Notes under the pieces: model-generated
Database searches by the model: none
Seen by the model: the letters and a program-made list of their open reading frames with translations, nothing else
What the model was told of the DNA's origin: nothing
Assembly: GCA_910578835.1 (NCBI GenBank)
Contig: CAJTSK010000001.1
Span: 124,001 to 188,000 of the forward strand
Origin: an uncultured Muribaculum sp.
Lineage (GTDB): Bacteria; Bacteroidota; Bacteroidia; Bacteroidales; Muribaculaceae
Length of the DNA: 64,000 nucleotides
Direction of reading: 5' to 3'
Part shown: piece after piece, positions 35,215 to 45,207 of the stretch
Layout: every line of letters starts with the position of its first letter
How positions within the stretch are numbered: position 1 is the stretch's first letter
Position numbers and translations under genes: made by a program

Positions 35215-37776
35215 ATGACCATGAGATATACATTTCTTGCCATTTTGCTTTTATCATTTTTCCCGGTTTTTGCACAGGATGAGCCTTATCGCGACCGCTC
35301 GCTTTCGCCTGAGCAACGTGCCGCCGACCTTCTCCCGCGACTCACCCTCGATGAGAAAGTGATGTTGATGATGGACTACTCAGCGCCCGTGCCGCGGCTC
35401 GGTATTCCTGAATATAACTGGTGGAACGAAGCCCTTCACGGTGTCGGTCGTGCTGGTATAGCCACTGTGCTCCCGCAGTCGATTGCCATGGCTGCGACTT
35501 TTGATGATGATGCCGTCAACCGTGCTTTTGACATGGTGAGCGATGAGGCAAGAGCCAAGTATAATGAATTTCGCCGTCGCGGTTCTCATGGCAGATATCA
35601 GGGTCTTACTTTCTGGACCCCTAACGTGAACATATTCCGTGACCCGCGCTGGGGTCGAGGTCAGGAAACTTACGGCGAGGACCCTTACCTCGCTTCCCGG
35701 ATGGGTGTTGCGGTAGTCAACGGGTTGCAAGGTCCATCCGATTCAAAGTATATTAAGACCATAGCCGGCGCAAAGCATTTTGCCGTGCATAGCGGTCCGG
35801 AGTGGAACCGCCATTCTTATGATGCACGCGATATCGACCCGCGTGACCTTTGGGAGACATATCTTCCCGCGTTCCGTGAGCTTGTCGACGCGGGGGTGGG
35901 GCAGGTGATGTGTGCCTACAACCGCTACGAGGGAGAGCCTTGCTGTGGCAGCAACCGCCTCCTTACACAAATTTTGCGCAACGAGTGGGGCTACGACAAG
36001 ATTATCGTGACCGACTGCTGGGCGATATATGATTTCTTTAACCCCGATGCCCATGCCACTCATGCCACTTCTGCCGATGCAAGTGCTGCGGCTGTCGTTT
36101 CGGGTACCGACCTTGAGTGTGGTCCCGAATTCCGCAACCTGAAAGAGGCATGTGAAAAAGGGCTTGTCAGCCGTGAGGCTATAGATGCTTCGGTAATGCG
36201 TCTTCTTACTGCCCGCTTTTCACTTGGAGAGATGGATGATGACCCTGATTCTCCATGGGCTTCATTGTCTAATGATATAGTTGATTGTGACCGTCATCGT
36301 GATATTGCGCTCGACATGGCGCGTAAATCGATGACGCTTCTTAAAAATAACGGCATACTCCCCCTGCCGAAATCGGGGGAGAAAATCATAGTCATGGGTC
36401 CTAACGCGCAGGACTCCGTGATGCAGTGGGGCAATTACAACGGCACTCCTTCCCATACAGTGACCATACTTGACGGCATACGCTCAAAAATCGGCGATGT
36501 GCCTTATCTGAAAGGGTGTGACCTGGTGGTGAATAAAAACATAGTGTCACATTTTGACAATATCTCTTCCGGCGGTAGAAAGGGTATGACAGCCGTATAT
36601 TGGAACAGTTATGACATGAAGGGCGATTCTGTCGCTAAACAGCGCCTTACTACTCCGCTTAATTTTACCACTGCCGGTGCCACCGTATTTGCCCCCGGAG
36701 TGAATCTCGAAAATTTCTCAGCTCTCTATACAGGTACATTCACCCCGGCGGAGTCGGGCACATATCTTATCAACATGGATGCCGACGATGGCCGTCAGGT
36801 AGTGTTGCTTGACGGAGAAAAAGTGATTTCATGCTCTACCGAAGGGTCGATTCACTCTTACTCCCATAGCTTCTTCGGCGAAAAGGGCAAGAGCTATGAA
36901 ATTTCCCTTTACTATAGTCACGGACACGGCACCGGTAAGCTTGCGTTTGACATAGGCAAGGTATGTGACTATGATACTGACCCGGGCGATGCGTCGACAG
37001 TGATTTTTGTAGGCGGCATATCTCCCGGACTTGAAGGCGAGGAGATGCCGGTTTCAGTACCCGGTTTCCGTGGAGGTGACAGGGAGACAATCGAATTGCC
37101 TGCCATCCAGCGTGAATTGATGAAGAGCTTGAAGGCTCAAGGCAAGAAGATTGTATATGTCAATTGCTCCGGTTCGGCTGTAGCCATGTTGCCTGAAGAT
37201 TCGATATGTGATGCAATCCTTCAGGCATGGTATCCCGGTCAGGCAGGTGGCACGGCTGTTGCCGAGGTGCTTTTCGGCGATTATAATCCCGCCGGACGGT
37301 TGCCGGTTACATTCTATACCGGCGACTCGCAGCTGCCCGATTTTGAAGATTACAATATGAGCGGTCGCACTTATCGCTATATGACCGAATCTCCGCTTTA
37401 TCCCTTCGGTCACGGGCTAAGCTATTCTTCATTTGTCTATTCAGAGCCGGTAGTGTCAGGAAGCCATGCTGTCGGTGATACAGTGCCGTTTAGCGTGACT
37501 GTCACCAATGACAGCGACATCGACGGCGAGGAGGTTGTGCAGCTTTACATGCGTCGTGTAGGCGATGTTGCCGGTCCTGTCAAGTCGTTGTGTGCCTTCC
37601 GCAGGGTGCCTGTCGGTGCGCGCAGTTCTGTCAAGGTGGATTTTGCGCTTGAAGCCGGTCGGTTTGCTACATTTGACAATGAAAGCGGTCGCATGAAAGT
37701 CGTTCCGGGTGAATATGAGATATTTTACGGAGGCTCTTCTGCCGATACGCGGTCGGTGACTCTATCGTTGAAATGA
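35215..37776 (+). CDS. GH3-family beta-xylosidase/glucosidase with PA14 domain
   Basis: This 853-aa secreted enzyme has a signal peptide (about 1-20; the ATG at 35221 is an equal start choice). The GH3 N-terminal barrel contains KHFAVHSGPE and nucleophile D267 in IVTDCWAIYDF. It is followed by the second GH3 domain interrupted by a PA14 module (about 460-590) and a fibronectin-type C-terminal domain (about 740-853). The motif set is that of xylan-locus GH3 beta-xylosidases. It would release xylose from xylo-oligosaccharides in the periplasm. Confidence 0.93.
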   Translation: MTMRYTFLAILLLSFFPVFAQDEPYRDRSLSPEQRAADLLPRLTLDEKVMLMMDYSAPVPRLGIPEYNWWNEALHGVGRAGIATVLPQSIAMAATFDDDAVNRAFDMVSDEARAKYNEFRRRGSHGRYQGLTFWTPNVNIFRDPRWGRGQETYGEDPYLASRMGVAVVNGLQGPSDSKYIKTIAGAKHFAVHSGPEWNRHSYDARDIDPRDLWETYLPAFRELVDAGVGQVMCAYNRYEGEPCCGSNRLLTQILRNEWGYDKIIVTDCWAIYDFFNPDAHATHATSADASAAAVVSGTDLECGPEFRNLKEACEKGLVSREAIDASVMRLLTARFSLGEMDDDPDSPWASLSNDIVDCDRHRDIALDMARKSMTLLKNNGILPLPKSGEKIIVMGPNAQDSVMQWGNYNGTPSHTVTILDGIRSKIGDVPYLKGCDLVVNKNIVSHFDNISSGGRKGMTAVYWNSYDMKGDSVAKQRLTTPLNFTTAGATVFAPGVNLENFSALYTGTFTPAESGTYLINMDADDGRQVVLLDGEKVISCSTEGSIHSYSHSFFGEKGKSYEISLYYSHGHGTGKLAFDIGKVCDYDTDPGDASTVIFVGGISPGLEGEEMPVSVPGFRGGDRETIELPAIQRELMKSLKAQGKKIVYVNCSGSAVAMLPEDSICDAILQAWYPGQAGGTAVAEVLFGDYNPAGRLPVTFYTGDSQLPDFEDYNMSGRTYRYMTESPLYPFGHGLSYSSFVYSEPVVSGSHAVGDTVPFSVTVTNDSDIDGEEVVQLYMRRVGDVAGPVKSLCAFRRVPVGARSSVKVDFALEAGRFATFDNESGRMKVVPGEYEIFYGGSSADTRSVTLSLK

Positions 37777-37806
37777 ACCATAAAAACATACTTATAAGGA
37801 TATCAC

Positions 37807-38949
37807 ATGAAAAATTTTGCTATTTCTTCTGCACTCGTCATCTTGGCGATGACCGGTGCATACGCTGCCAATCCCGCCGAGGGGATACCGGCAGTAACAA
37901 ACATTCCGGAAGCTAAGTATCCCTGTGTCGACTCTTCGTCACGTGCAACTTTCCGTGTGCATGCGCCGGAAGCACGAGATGTAAAGGTTGATATATGTGG
38001 TAAAAAATATGACATGACCCGTGATGCCGACGGTAACTGGATGGCTACCACCAATCCGCTCGTTGTCGGCTTCCACTACTATTTTCTTGTAGTCGACGGA
38101 GTGTCGGTGATTGACCCTTCCACAGAGGCATTTTTCGGATGTGGCAAGATGGCGGGCGGAATAGAGATTCCCGAGTCGCCTGAGGTCGCAGCCTACTATA
38201 CATTTAACAAGGATATTCCCCATGGACAGGTGCGTGAATGTAAGTACTACTCCTCGATTGAAAATAGTGAGCGCCGCTGCTTTGTCTATACTCCCGCCGA
38301 GTATGAGACATCAGTCGACAAGCGTTATCCGGTGCTCTATCTCCAGCATGGCATGGGCGAGGATGAGCGTGGATGGCATCAGCAGGGCATGATGGCTAAC
38401 ATCCTTGACAATCAGATTGCCGCCGGTAAATGTGTGCCTATGGTCGTGGTGATGGATTACGGCAACTGCGGTTACATATTCGGCAGCCGCGAGGGTGAGA
38501 CCCGTGAAATGTTTGGCGCTTCGTTTACTCCTATCCTTCTCAATGAGGTGATACCTTTCATCGAGAGTAATTTCCGTACACTCACTGACCGCGAAAACAG
38601 GGCAATGGCGGGATTGTCGTGGGGTGGTCACGAAACATTCCAGACTACGCTTTATAATCTTGACAAGTTTGCCCACATCGGTTCGTTCAGCGGTGCGCTT
38701 TTCCTTATGGATAGCATCGATAAGGTGTATGACGGCGTTTTTGCCGATGCCGATGCGTTTAACGGCAAGGTGCGCACTCTTTTCCTCGGCATGGGCTCTG
38801 AGGAGGGTTTCGGTAGCGACCGCATAAGTAAGTCGCTCACCGATGCCGGCATTCACAATGTGTATTATGAGTCGCCCGGCACCCATCATGAATGGCTTAC
38901 ATGGCGCAGATGTCTCAATCAGTTTCTTCCGCTAATCTTTAAAAAGTGA
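37807..38949 (+). CDS. CE1-type (feruloyl/acetyl xylan) esterase with CBM48-like N-terminus
   Basis: This 380-aa secreted protein has a signal peptide (1-20), an Ig/CBM48-like module (about 35-110: RATFRVHAPEARDVKVDI), and an alpha/beta-hydrolase esterase with nucleophile S271 in GLSWGGH and the catalytic His in GTHHEWLTWR. This arrangement is typical of Bacteroidetes feruloyl esterases that remove ferulate or acetate from arabinoxylan. It lies 30 bp after the GH3 gene and its stop lies 5 bp before the next ATG. Confidence 0.88.
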   Translation: MKNFAISSALVILAMTGAYAANPAEGIPAVTNIPEAKYPCVDSSSRATFRVHAPEARDVKVDICGKKYDMTRDADGNWMATTNPLVVGFHYYFLVVDGVSVIDPSTEAFFGCGKMAGGIEIPESPEVAAYYTFNKDIPHGQVRECKYYSSIENSERRCFVYTPAEYETSVDKRYPVLYLQHGMGEDERGWHQQGMMANILDNQIAAGKCVPMVVVMDYGNCGYIFGSREGETREMFGASFTPILLNEVIPFIESNFRTLTDRENRAMAGLSWGGHETFQTTLYNLDKFAHIGSFSGALFLMDSIDKVYDGVFADADAFNGKVRTLFLGMGSEEGFGSDRISKSLTDAGIHNVYYESPGTHHEWLTWRRCLNQFLPLIFKK

Positions 38950-38954
38950 TTGCC

Positions 38955-41492
38955 ATGAACGATTTCTTCAGCCGTCACGCGATAAGCTCTTCACTGTTGG
39001 CTCTATCCATGATTCTGCCCCCGGCAATACAGGCTCAGAACCCTGTTATCCGTGACCAGTTTTCAGCCGACCCTACCGCGAGAGTGTTCAACGACCGCGT
39101 TTACGTATATCCCTCCCATGATATTCCGTCGCCTGTGGAGAAACTTAAAGAGTGGTTTTGCATGGCTGACTATCATGTGTTTTCTTCCGATGACCTCATT
39201 GACTGGACCGACCACGGCGTTATCGTCAGTCAGGACCGTGTGCCCTGGGTTGACTCCGGGTCTTATACGATGTGGGCGCCTGAATGTGTTGAAAAAGATG
39301 GCAGGTATTATTTCTATTTTCCTGCTGCCGCTAATGACGGCTCTCCTGGATTTCACGTAGGTGTGGCTGTCGCCGATTCACCTGAGGGTCCGTTCCGTCC
39401 TATGCGACGCCCTATCAAGGGGGTGGGAGGCATAGACCCCTGTGTGCTTGTCGATGACGACGGCTCATCTTATATCTATTGGGCTGGAAGGGGCATGCAG
39501 GGCGCGCGCCTGAAAGACAACATGACCGAACTTGCCTCCGACCCGGTGGCAATCGAAGGGTTGCCCGATGGCTTTAAGGAGGGACCCTATGTGTTCAAGC
39601 ATGAGGGCAGATATTATTTTACCTTTCCCTGGGTGCGTAAGAATACCGAGACTCTTGCTTATGCCGTCGGCGATAATCCGCTTGGCCCGTTTGAGTTCAA
39701 GGGTGTCATAATGGATGAGTCTCCTTCGGGATGCTGGACCAATCATCATTCTATCGTCAACTGGAAGGGACAATGGTATCTTTTCTATCATCACAATGAT
39801 TATTCTCCCGATTTTGATAAAAACCGCTCGGTGCGTATAGACTCACTTAGCTTTACTCCCGACGGGTTGATACGCAAGGTTATACCTACCTTGCGTGGTG
39901 TAGGTATTTCCGACGCCCGCGAGATGATACAGCTCGACCGTTACAGTGCCATATCTCCCAAAGGGGTTAAAGTCGACTTCCTTGACAAGAAATCGCCTTT
40001 TGAGGGATGGAAGTGCATGTTTACGCGTAAGGGGGCATGGGTGCGCTATAATGCGGTGGATTTCGGCACCTCACCGGTTAAGTCAGTGACCTTGCGGGTT
40101 AAGTCGACATCAGGAGGCTCGCTGCTTGTCGCTGACGGCAACGGAGTGGAAATAGCGCGAGTCAAGGTCCCTGTCTCATCGTCGTGGGTTAATGTCGAGC
40201 AGGCATTGCCACAGTGTGGCGTGTCGGGTGTTAGCGACCTTGTAGTGACCATGCTGTCAGGCAAGAATGTCGAGGTTGACTGGATCGGTTTCGATGCTTT
40301 GCCCTGGAAAGAGGGTGCGTTCAGCTCGCGCCGTTACCGCAATCTTTTTGTCGAGGCAGGCTACTCCGACAAAGAAGTCAAGGAGCGTCTTGACTCTGTG
40401 TACAATGCTCTATTCCATGGTCCTGACAAGATATATTTCGAGGTAGGCGACTCTATGGCATATATAAGTGACATAAAGAATCATGATGTGCGCACAGAGG
40501 GTATGTCTTACGGGCTTATGATTGCGGTGCAATTTGACAACAAGGATATGTTTGACCGTCTTTGGCGCTGGGGGAAGCGTTACATGCAGCACCAAGACGG
40601 CGCGCTGGAAGGCTATTTTGCCTGGAGCTGCAAGACTGATGGCACCCGCAACTCCGCCGGTCCGGCATCTGACGGCGAATTGTATTACATCACATCGCTG
40701 ATTTTTGCAGCCAACCGCTGGGGTAATGATGGCGAGATACGCTATCTCGACGAGGCGCGCCATATCGTCGACTGCGCCATGAAGAAAGCGGGACATGACC
40801 ATGTGGCACCGCTCATCAATCTGGAGCATAAACTGATTACCTTTGTCCCTGACCGTTTTGGTGGCAGATTTACCGATCCCTCATATCATGTGCCTGCTTT
40901 TTATGAGGTGTGGGCTGAATGGCTTGGCGATGGCAGAAGCAATTTCTGGCGCGAATGTGCAGCCAAGAGCCGCGAATATCTGCATAAATGTATCCATCCG
41001 GTTACGGGATTAAATCCCGATTATAGCGCTTATGACGGCGGTCTGCTTAAGCAAGGCTCGCTAATAGGCGATGCTTTCCGGTTTGACTCATGGAGAGTGC
41101 CGATGAATATCGCCCTTGACTATTCTTGGTCTTGTGCCGACCGCAAGTGGCAGCAGGGTTACGGTAATCTTATCCAGGGCTTCCTTTACTCGCAGGGTAT
41201 CGATGACTTTGTTGACCAGTATAATGTTGATGGCACCCCGGTTGAACGCATACTTGGCGCCGGCGGTTACACGGCATTGCGCCATTCGGTAGGTCTTGTT
41301 GCCACAGCTGCCGCCGTGTCGCTTACCGCCACCGACATGAGAAGCCGCGAGTTTGTCGACCGTCTCTGGAACTCCCGCCATGAGCCTTATGCCGACGGAT
41401 ATTTCGATGCATACTATGATGGGTTGTTACGCCTGTTTGCATTCATGCACCTAAGTGGAAACTACCGTATAATAACTCCTGAAAACAATTGA
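38955..41492 (+). CDS. GH43-CBM6-GH8 fusion enzyme
   Basis: Start is taken at the ATG at 38955; a GTG at 38946 overlaps the preceding gene and adds only three residues. This 845-aa protein has a signal peptide ending IQAQ, then a GH43 propeller with base Asp in FSADPTARVF, GIDPCVLVDDDG and acid Glu in FKEGPYVF. A CBM6-like module follows (about 345-450), then a GH8 domain with acid E515 in RTEGMSYGLM and D573 in ASDGELYY. GH8 enzymes of this type release xylose from the reducing end of xylo-oligosaccharides. One polypeptide thus combines side-chain or non-reducing-end attack with reducing-end attack. Confidence 0.9.
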   Translation: MNDFFSRHAISSSLLALSMILPPAIQAQNPVIRDQFSADPTARVFNDRVYVYPSHDIPSPVEKLKEWFCMADYHVFSSDDLIDWTDHGVIVSQDRVPWVDSGSYTMWAPECVEKDGRYYFYFPAAANDGSPGFHVGVAVADSPEGPFRPMRRPIKGVGGIDPCVLVDDDGSSYIYWAGRGMQGARLKDNMTELASDPVAIEGLPDGFKEGPYVFKHEGRYYFTFPWVRKNTETLAYAVGDNPLGPFEFKGVIMDESPSGCWTNHHSIVNWKGQWYLFYHHNDYSPDFDKNRSVRIDSLSFTPDGLIRKVIPTLRGVGISDAREMIQLDRYSAISPKGVKVDFLDKKSPFEGWKCMFTRKGAWVRYNAVDFGTSPVKSVTLRVKSTSGGSLLVADGNGVEIARVKVPVSSSWVNVEQALPQCGVSGVSDLVVTMLSGKNVEVDWIGFDALPWKEGAFSSRRYRNLFVEAGYSDKEVKERLDSVYNALFHGPDKIYFEVGDSMAYISDIKNHDVRTEGMSYGLMIAVQFDNKDMFDRLWRWGKRYMQHQDGALEGYFAWSCKTDGTRNSAGPASDGELYYITSLIFAANRWGNDGEIRYLDEARHIVDCAMKKAGHDHVAPLINLEHKLITFVPDRFGGRFTDPSYHVPAFYEVWAEWLGDGRSNFWRECAAKSREYLHKCIHPVTGLNPDYSAYDGGLLKQGSLIGDAFRFDSWRVPMNIALDYSWSCADRKWQQGYGNLIQGFLYSQGIDDFVDQYNVDGTPVERILGAGGYTALRHSVGLVATAAAVSLTATDMRSREFVDRLWNSRHEPYADGYFDAYYDGLLRLFAFMHLSGNYRIITPENN

Positions 41493-41497
41493 TAAAT

Positions 41498-42811
41498 ATG
41501 ACAACAACAAGAACAAAGGCATTTATCGCAATGATACTCGGCTGCGCGGCTGTCTCTCAGGCACAGCGTCCGATTATCCAGACCAAATATACCGCCGACC
41601 CGGCTCCTATGGTGTATAATGACACGATATTTCTCTACACCACTCACGACGAGGATGATGCCGACGGCTTCAAGATGCTTGACTGGCTTCTTTACACCTC
41701 TACCGATATGGTCAACTGGACCGACTATGGCTCTGTTGCTTCTTTGAAAGATTTTAAATGGCACTCCCGAGACAACGGTGCCTGGGCTGAGCAGGTAGTG
41801 GAGCGCGATGGCAAATTTTACATGTATTGCCCTATCCACGGCAACGGTATCGGGGTGCTTGTCGCCGATTCTCCTTATGGACCGTTTGTTGACCCGATAG
41901 GAAAGCCGCTTGTGTGGCAGAAAGAGCATTGGAACGACATTGACCCGACAGTGTTTGTCGATGACGACGGGCAGGCTTACATGTATTGGGGTAATCCGGA
42001 GCTCTATTGTGTGAAACTTAACGATGACATGGTGTCATACTCCGGCGAGATTGTCAAGTTTCCGCGCATCACCGACTATCAGGAAGGTCCTTGGTTTTAT
42101 AAACGCGGTGGAAAGTATTATCTCGCATTTGCCTCCACCTGCTGCCCTGAAGGCATAGGCTATGCCATGAGCGATGGACCTATGGGACCTTGGGAATACA
42201 AGGGGCATATCATGGACCATACTCCCAAGACCCGCGGTAATCACCCCGGTATAATAGACTATAAAGGAAAATCCTATGTTTTCGGATTGAACTATGATAT
42301 CTTGCGCCTGTCGACCCCCGACCATCATGAGCGCCGTTCGGTGTCGGCGGCAGAGATGACGTATAATCCCGACGGGACTATTGTCGAGCTTCCATATTTC
42401 AGCGAAAATGTAGTGACCCAGATAGAGCCGTTAAATCCGTTCCGTCGCGTTGAGGCTGAGACTATGGCTTGGGGCTACGGATTGAAGACATCGCCTTTTG
42501 CCGGCGGAATCTATCTTCACGATATAGACAATGGTGAACACCTGCTGGTAAAGGGTGTGGATTTCGGCAAGAATGGGGCAAAATCCATAGAGATTGCAGC
42601 AGCTTGCGTGAAACCCGGTGTAGAGGTGGAAGTGCGTGCCGGTGATAAGGTAATCGGTACCGTTAAAATTTCTAATACCGGAAATCTTGATACATATCAA
42701 TTACATTCTGCATCATTGCAGCGTGTTAAAGGTGTACATGACCTATATTTGTATTTCAAAGGGGAAGGGAAAGACCTTTTCCGCATGGATTACTGGAAAA
42801 TGAATAAATAA
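41498..42811 (+). CDS. GH43-CBM6 arabinofuranosidase/xylosidase
   Basis: This 437-aa protein starts at the ATG at 41498; an upstream TTG at 41489 overlaps the GH8 stop and is rejected. Signal peptide ends SQAQ. GH43 motifs: base Asp in YTADPAPMVY, DIDPTVFVDDDG, and acid Glu in YQEGPWFYK. A CBM6 module occupies about 315-437 (FRRVEAETMAWG at its start, DLYLYFKGEG near its end). It is closely similar in design to the GH43 part of the preceding fusion and to the 336-aa GH43 at 47162, which points to local duplication. Confidence 0.9.
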   Translation: MTTTRTKAFIAMILGCAAVSQAQRPIIQTKYTADPAPMVYNDTIFLYTTHDEDDADGFKMLDWLLYTSTDMVNWTDYGSVASLKDFKWHSRDNGAWAEQVVERDGKFYMYCPIHGNGIGVLVADSPYGPFVDPIGKPLVWQKEHWNDIDPTVFVDDDGQAYMYWGNPELYCVKLNDDMVSYSGEIVKFPRITDYQEGPWFYKRGGKYYLAFASTCCPEGIGYAMSDGPMGPWEYKGHIMDHTPKTRGNHPGIIDYKGKSYVFGLNYDILRLSTPDHHERRSVSAAEMTYNPDGTIVELPYFSENVVTQIEPLNPFRRVEAETMAWGYGLKTSPFAGGIYLHDIDNGEHLLVKGVDFGKNGAKSIEIAAACVKPGVEVEVRAGDKVIGTVKISNTGNLDTYQLHSASLQRVKGVHDLYLYFKGEGKDLFRMDYWKMNK

Positions 42812-42826
42812 CCGAAAATCAAATCG

Positions 42827-45181
42827 ATGAAAGCACTTGTAAGCATGATTATAGCCTGTGGGGTTGCCGTTGCGGCCTACCCCCAACAGGCACTTTACCC
42901 CTCGGCATTTCCTCTTGGTGATGTCACGTTGCTCGACAGCCGGTTCAGCAAGGCGCAGGAGCTCAATGTGGATGTATTGCTGAAATATGATGTCGACCGT
43001 CTCCTTGCTCCTTATCTGAAAGAAGCGGGGCTGCCTCCCAAGGCTGAAAGTTTTCCTTGCTGGGACGGGCTTGACGGTCATGTCGGGGGACACTATCTTT
43101 CCGCGCTTGCCATACATTATGCCTCGACAGGCGACCGGCGCCTGAAAGAACGCATGGATTATATGATTGCAGAGCTTAAGCGGTGTCAGGATGCTTCGGG
43201 CGACGGGTATGTTGGCGGTGTCCCCGGCGGTGAACCCCTTTGGGAAGGTTTGAAAGCCGGAAATGTAGGACTTGTGTGGAAATACTGGGTACCTTGGTAT
43301 AATGTCCACAAGGCTTATGCCGGATTGCGTGATGCGTGGCTTTATGCCGGCAACAGCGAGGCAAAAGATATGTTCCTGAAGTTTTGTGACTGGGGACTTG
43401 ACATCATAGCCCCGCTCTCCGATGCCGAAATGGAAGCTATGCTTGACCAGGAGTTTGGAGGTATGCCGGAGGTGTTTGCCGATGCTTATGCCATCACAGG
43501 TGACAAGAAATATCTTGACGGAGCACGACGTTTTTCTCACCGATGGCTTCTTGACAGCATGGCGGCAGGAGTCGATAACCTTGACAACAAGCATGCCAAC
43601 ACGCAGGTGCCGAAGGTGGTGGGATATGAGCGCATAGCCGAGGTTGACGACGACTCTACTTATCTTGACGCTTCTGTATTTTTCTGGGAGACTGTGACCG
43701 GAACCCGTTCGCTCTCAATCGGCGGCAACAGCCGTCGCGAGCATTTTGCCCCGAAAGATGACTGCAAGAGCTATGTCACCGACAGGGAGGGACCGGAGTC
43801 GTGCAACACCAACAATATGCTTAAACTCACCGAAGGGCTTTTCCGTATCTCTCATGAGGCACGTTATGCCGACTTCTATGAGCGTGCGCTATATAACCAT
43901 ATCCTGTCTACCCAACATCCGGAGCATGGCGGATATGTATATTTCACTCCGGCTCGTCCGGGACATTACCGCGTGTATTCTCAGCCTAATTCGGGAATGT
44001 GGTGTTGTGTCGGCACCGGTATGGAAAATCATGGTAAATATGGCGAGTTTATTTACAGCCATTTCGGCGATTCGCTGTATGTCAACCTCTTCATCGCTTC
44101 GCGTCTTGACTGGAAGGAAAAGGGCGTGACGCTGACGCAGACCACAGGTTTCCCCTATGATGATGCTGTCACTTTCTCGGTGGATGTTAAAAAGCCGAAA
44201 CGTTTTACCATGATGTTGCGTCATCCGGGATGGTGTGACGGCTTGCAGGTTACTGTCAACGGCAAGCCAGTTGAGGTAACATCTTTGCCGCAGTCTTATC
44301 TTGCTATTGACCGTAAGTGGAAACGCGGCGACAAAATAGAGCTGAAGCTGCCCATGACTGTATCGGTGGAAGAGGTGCCTAATGTGCCTGACTATATCTC
44401 AGTCATGTATGGACCGGTGGTGCTTGCCGCACGTTACAGCACCGAACGCCTTGACGGGCTTGTTGCCGATGACAGCCGTTGGGCGCATATTGCCCACGGA
44501 CCGCTGGTATCTGTCTTTGACACTCCGGTGTTTATAGGCTCACGTGAAGAGATAGTCGGAGCACTTAAAGCGATGGAGCCTGTCGCAGGCAAGCCGCTTC
44601 ATTTCCGTGTTCCCAAGCTCTTGAAGGGTAAGTTTGAGGCTATGGAACTTGAACCGTTTGCCGACATTCACGATGCCCGCTACATGCTTTATTGGCTGTC
44701 AATGACTCAGGACCGCTATGACAATTACCTGAAAATGGAAAAGGCTGCCGAGGCGATGAGTCTTGACCTTGACCGCCGCACCCTTGATGTGGTAAAAACG
44801 GGCGAACAGCAGCCTGAGGCTGATCATTTCATGGCAAATGAGAAGTCAAAGACCGGATATCTTAATGATGTCGCATGGCGTGACGCTTCCGATGGCGGTT
44901 ATTTCTCTTACCGCATGAAACCGGGAGGGGTTAAAGATGCCCTGTTGCTGGTAAAGTATTGGGGTAATGAGCCTGATGGCCGTCGGGTCGATATTTATAT
45001 CGAGGGTGAGCTCCTTGCATCGGAAACACTTTCCGGCAAGTGGGGTATTGATGAGTTTGTGACAGAGTCTTATGCTCTTCCCGAATGGGTCAGCGCCAAC
45101 GATGCGGTGACAGTCACTTTCCAGAGTATTGAAAATGGCAATACCGGCGGTGTTTACGATGTGCGTATAGTAAAGCCTTAG
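42827..45181 (+). CDS. GH127-family beta-L-arabinofuranosidase-type enzyme (DUF1680)
   Basis: This 784-aa secreted protein has a signal peptide (about 1-20). The (alpha/alpha)6 barrel contains the zinc and catalytic residues of GH127: E324 and C326 in PESCNTNNML, and the Cys pair C393-C394 in MWCCVGTGMENHG. The spacing agrees with characterised GH127 enzymes, where a Cys is the nucleophile. A C-terminal beta domain follows. It probably removes L-arabinofuranose from arabinoxylan side chains. Confidence 0.92.
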   Translation: MKALVSMIIACGVAVAAYPQQALYPSAFPLGDVTLLDSRFSKAQELNVDVLLKYDVDRLLAPYLKEAGLPPKAESFPCWDGLDGHVGGHYLSALAIHYASTGDRRLKERMDYMIAELKRCQDASGDGYVGGVPGGEPLWEGLKAGNVGLVWKYWVPWYNVHKAYAGLRDAWLYAGNSEAKDMFLKFCDWGLDIIAPLSDAEMEAMLDQEFGGMPEVFADAYAITGDKKYLDGARRFSHRWLLDSMAAGVDNLDNKHANTQVPKVVGYERIAEVDDDSTYLDASVFFWETVTGTRSLSIGGNSRREHFAPKDDCKSYVTDREGPESCNTNNMLKLTEGLFRISHEARYADFYERALYNHILSTQHPEHGGYVYFTPARPGHYRVYSQPNSGMWCCVGTGMENHGKYGEFIYSHFGDSLYVNLFIASRLDWKEKGVTLTQTTGFPYDDAVTFSVDVKKPKRFTMMLRHPGWCDGLQVTVNGKPVEVTSLPQSYLAIDRKWKRGDKIELKLPMTVSVEEVPNVPDYISVMYGPVVLAARYSTERLDGLVADDSRWAHIAHGPLVSVFDTPVFIGSREEIVGALKAMEPVAGKPLHFRVPKLLKGKFEAMELEPFADIHDARYMLYWLSMTQDRYDNYLKMEKAAEAMSLDLDRRTLDVVKTGEQQPEADHFMANEKSKTGYLNDVAWRDASDGGYFSYRMKPGGVKDALLLVKYWGNEPDGRRVDIYIEGELLASETLSGKWGIDEFVTESYALPEWVSANDAVTVTFQSIENGNTGGVYDVRIVKP

Positions 45182-45207
45182 TAACTTAAGTAAAAAAGCA
45201 ATTAAAG

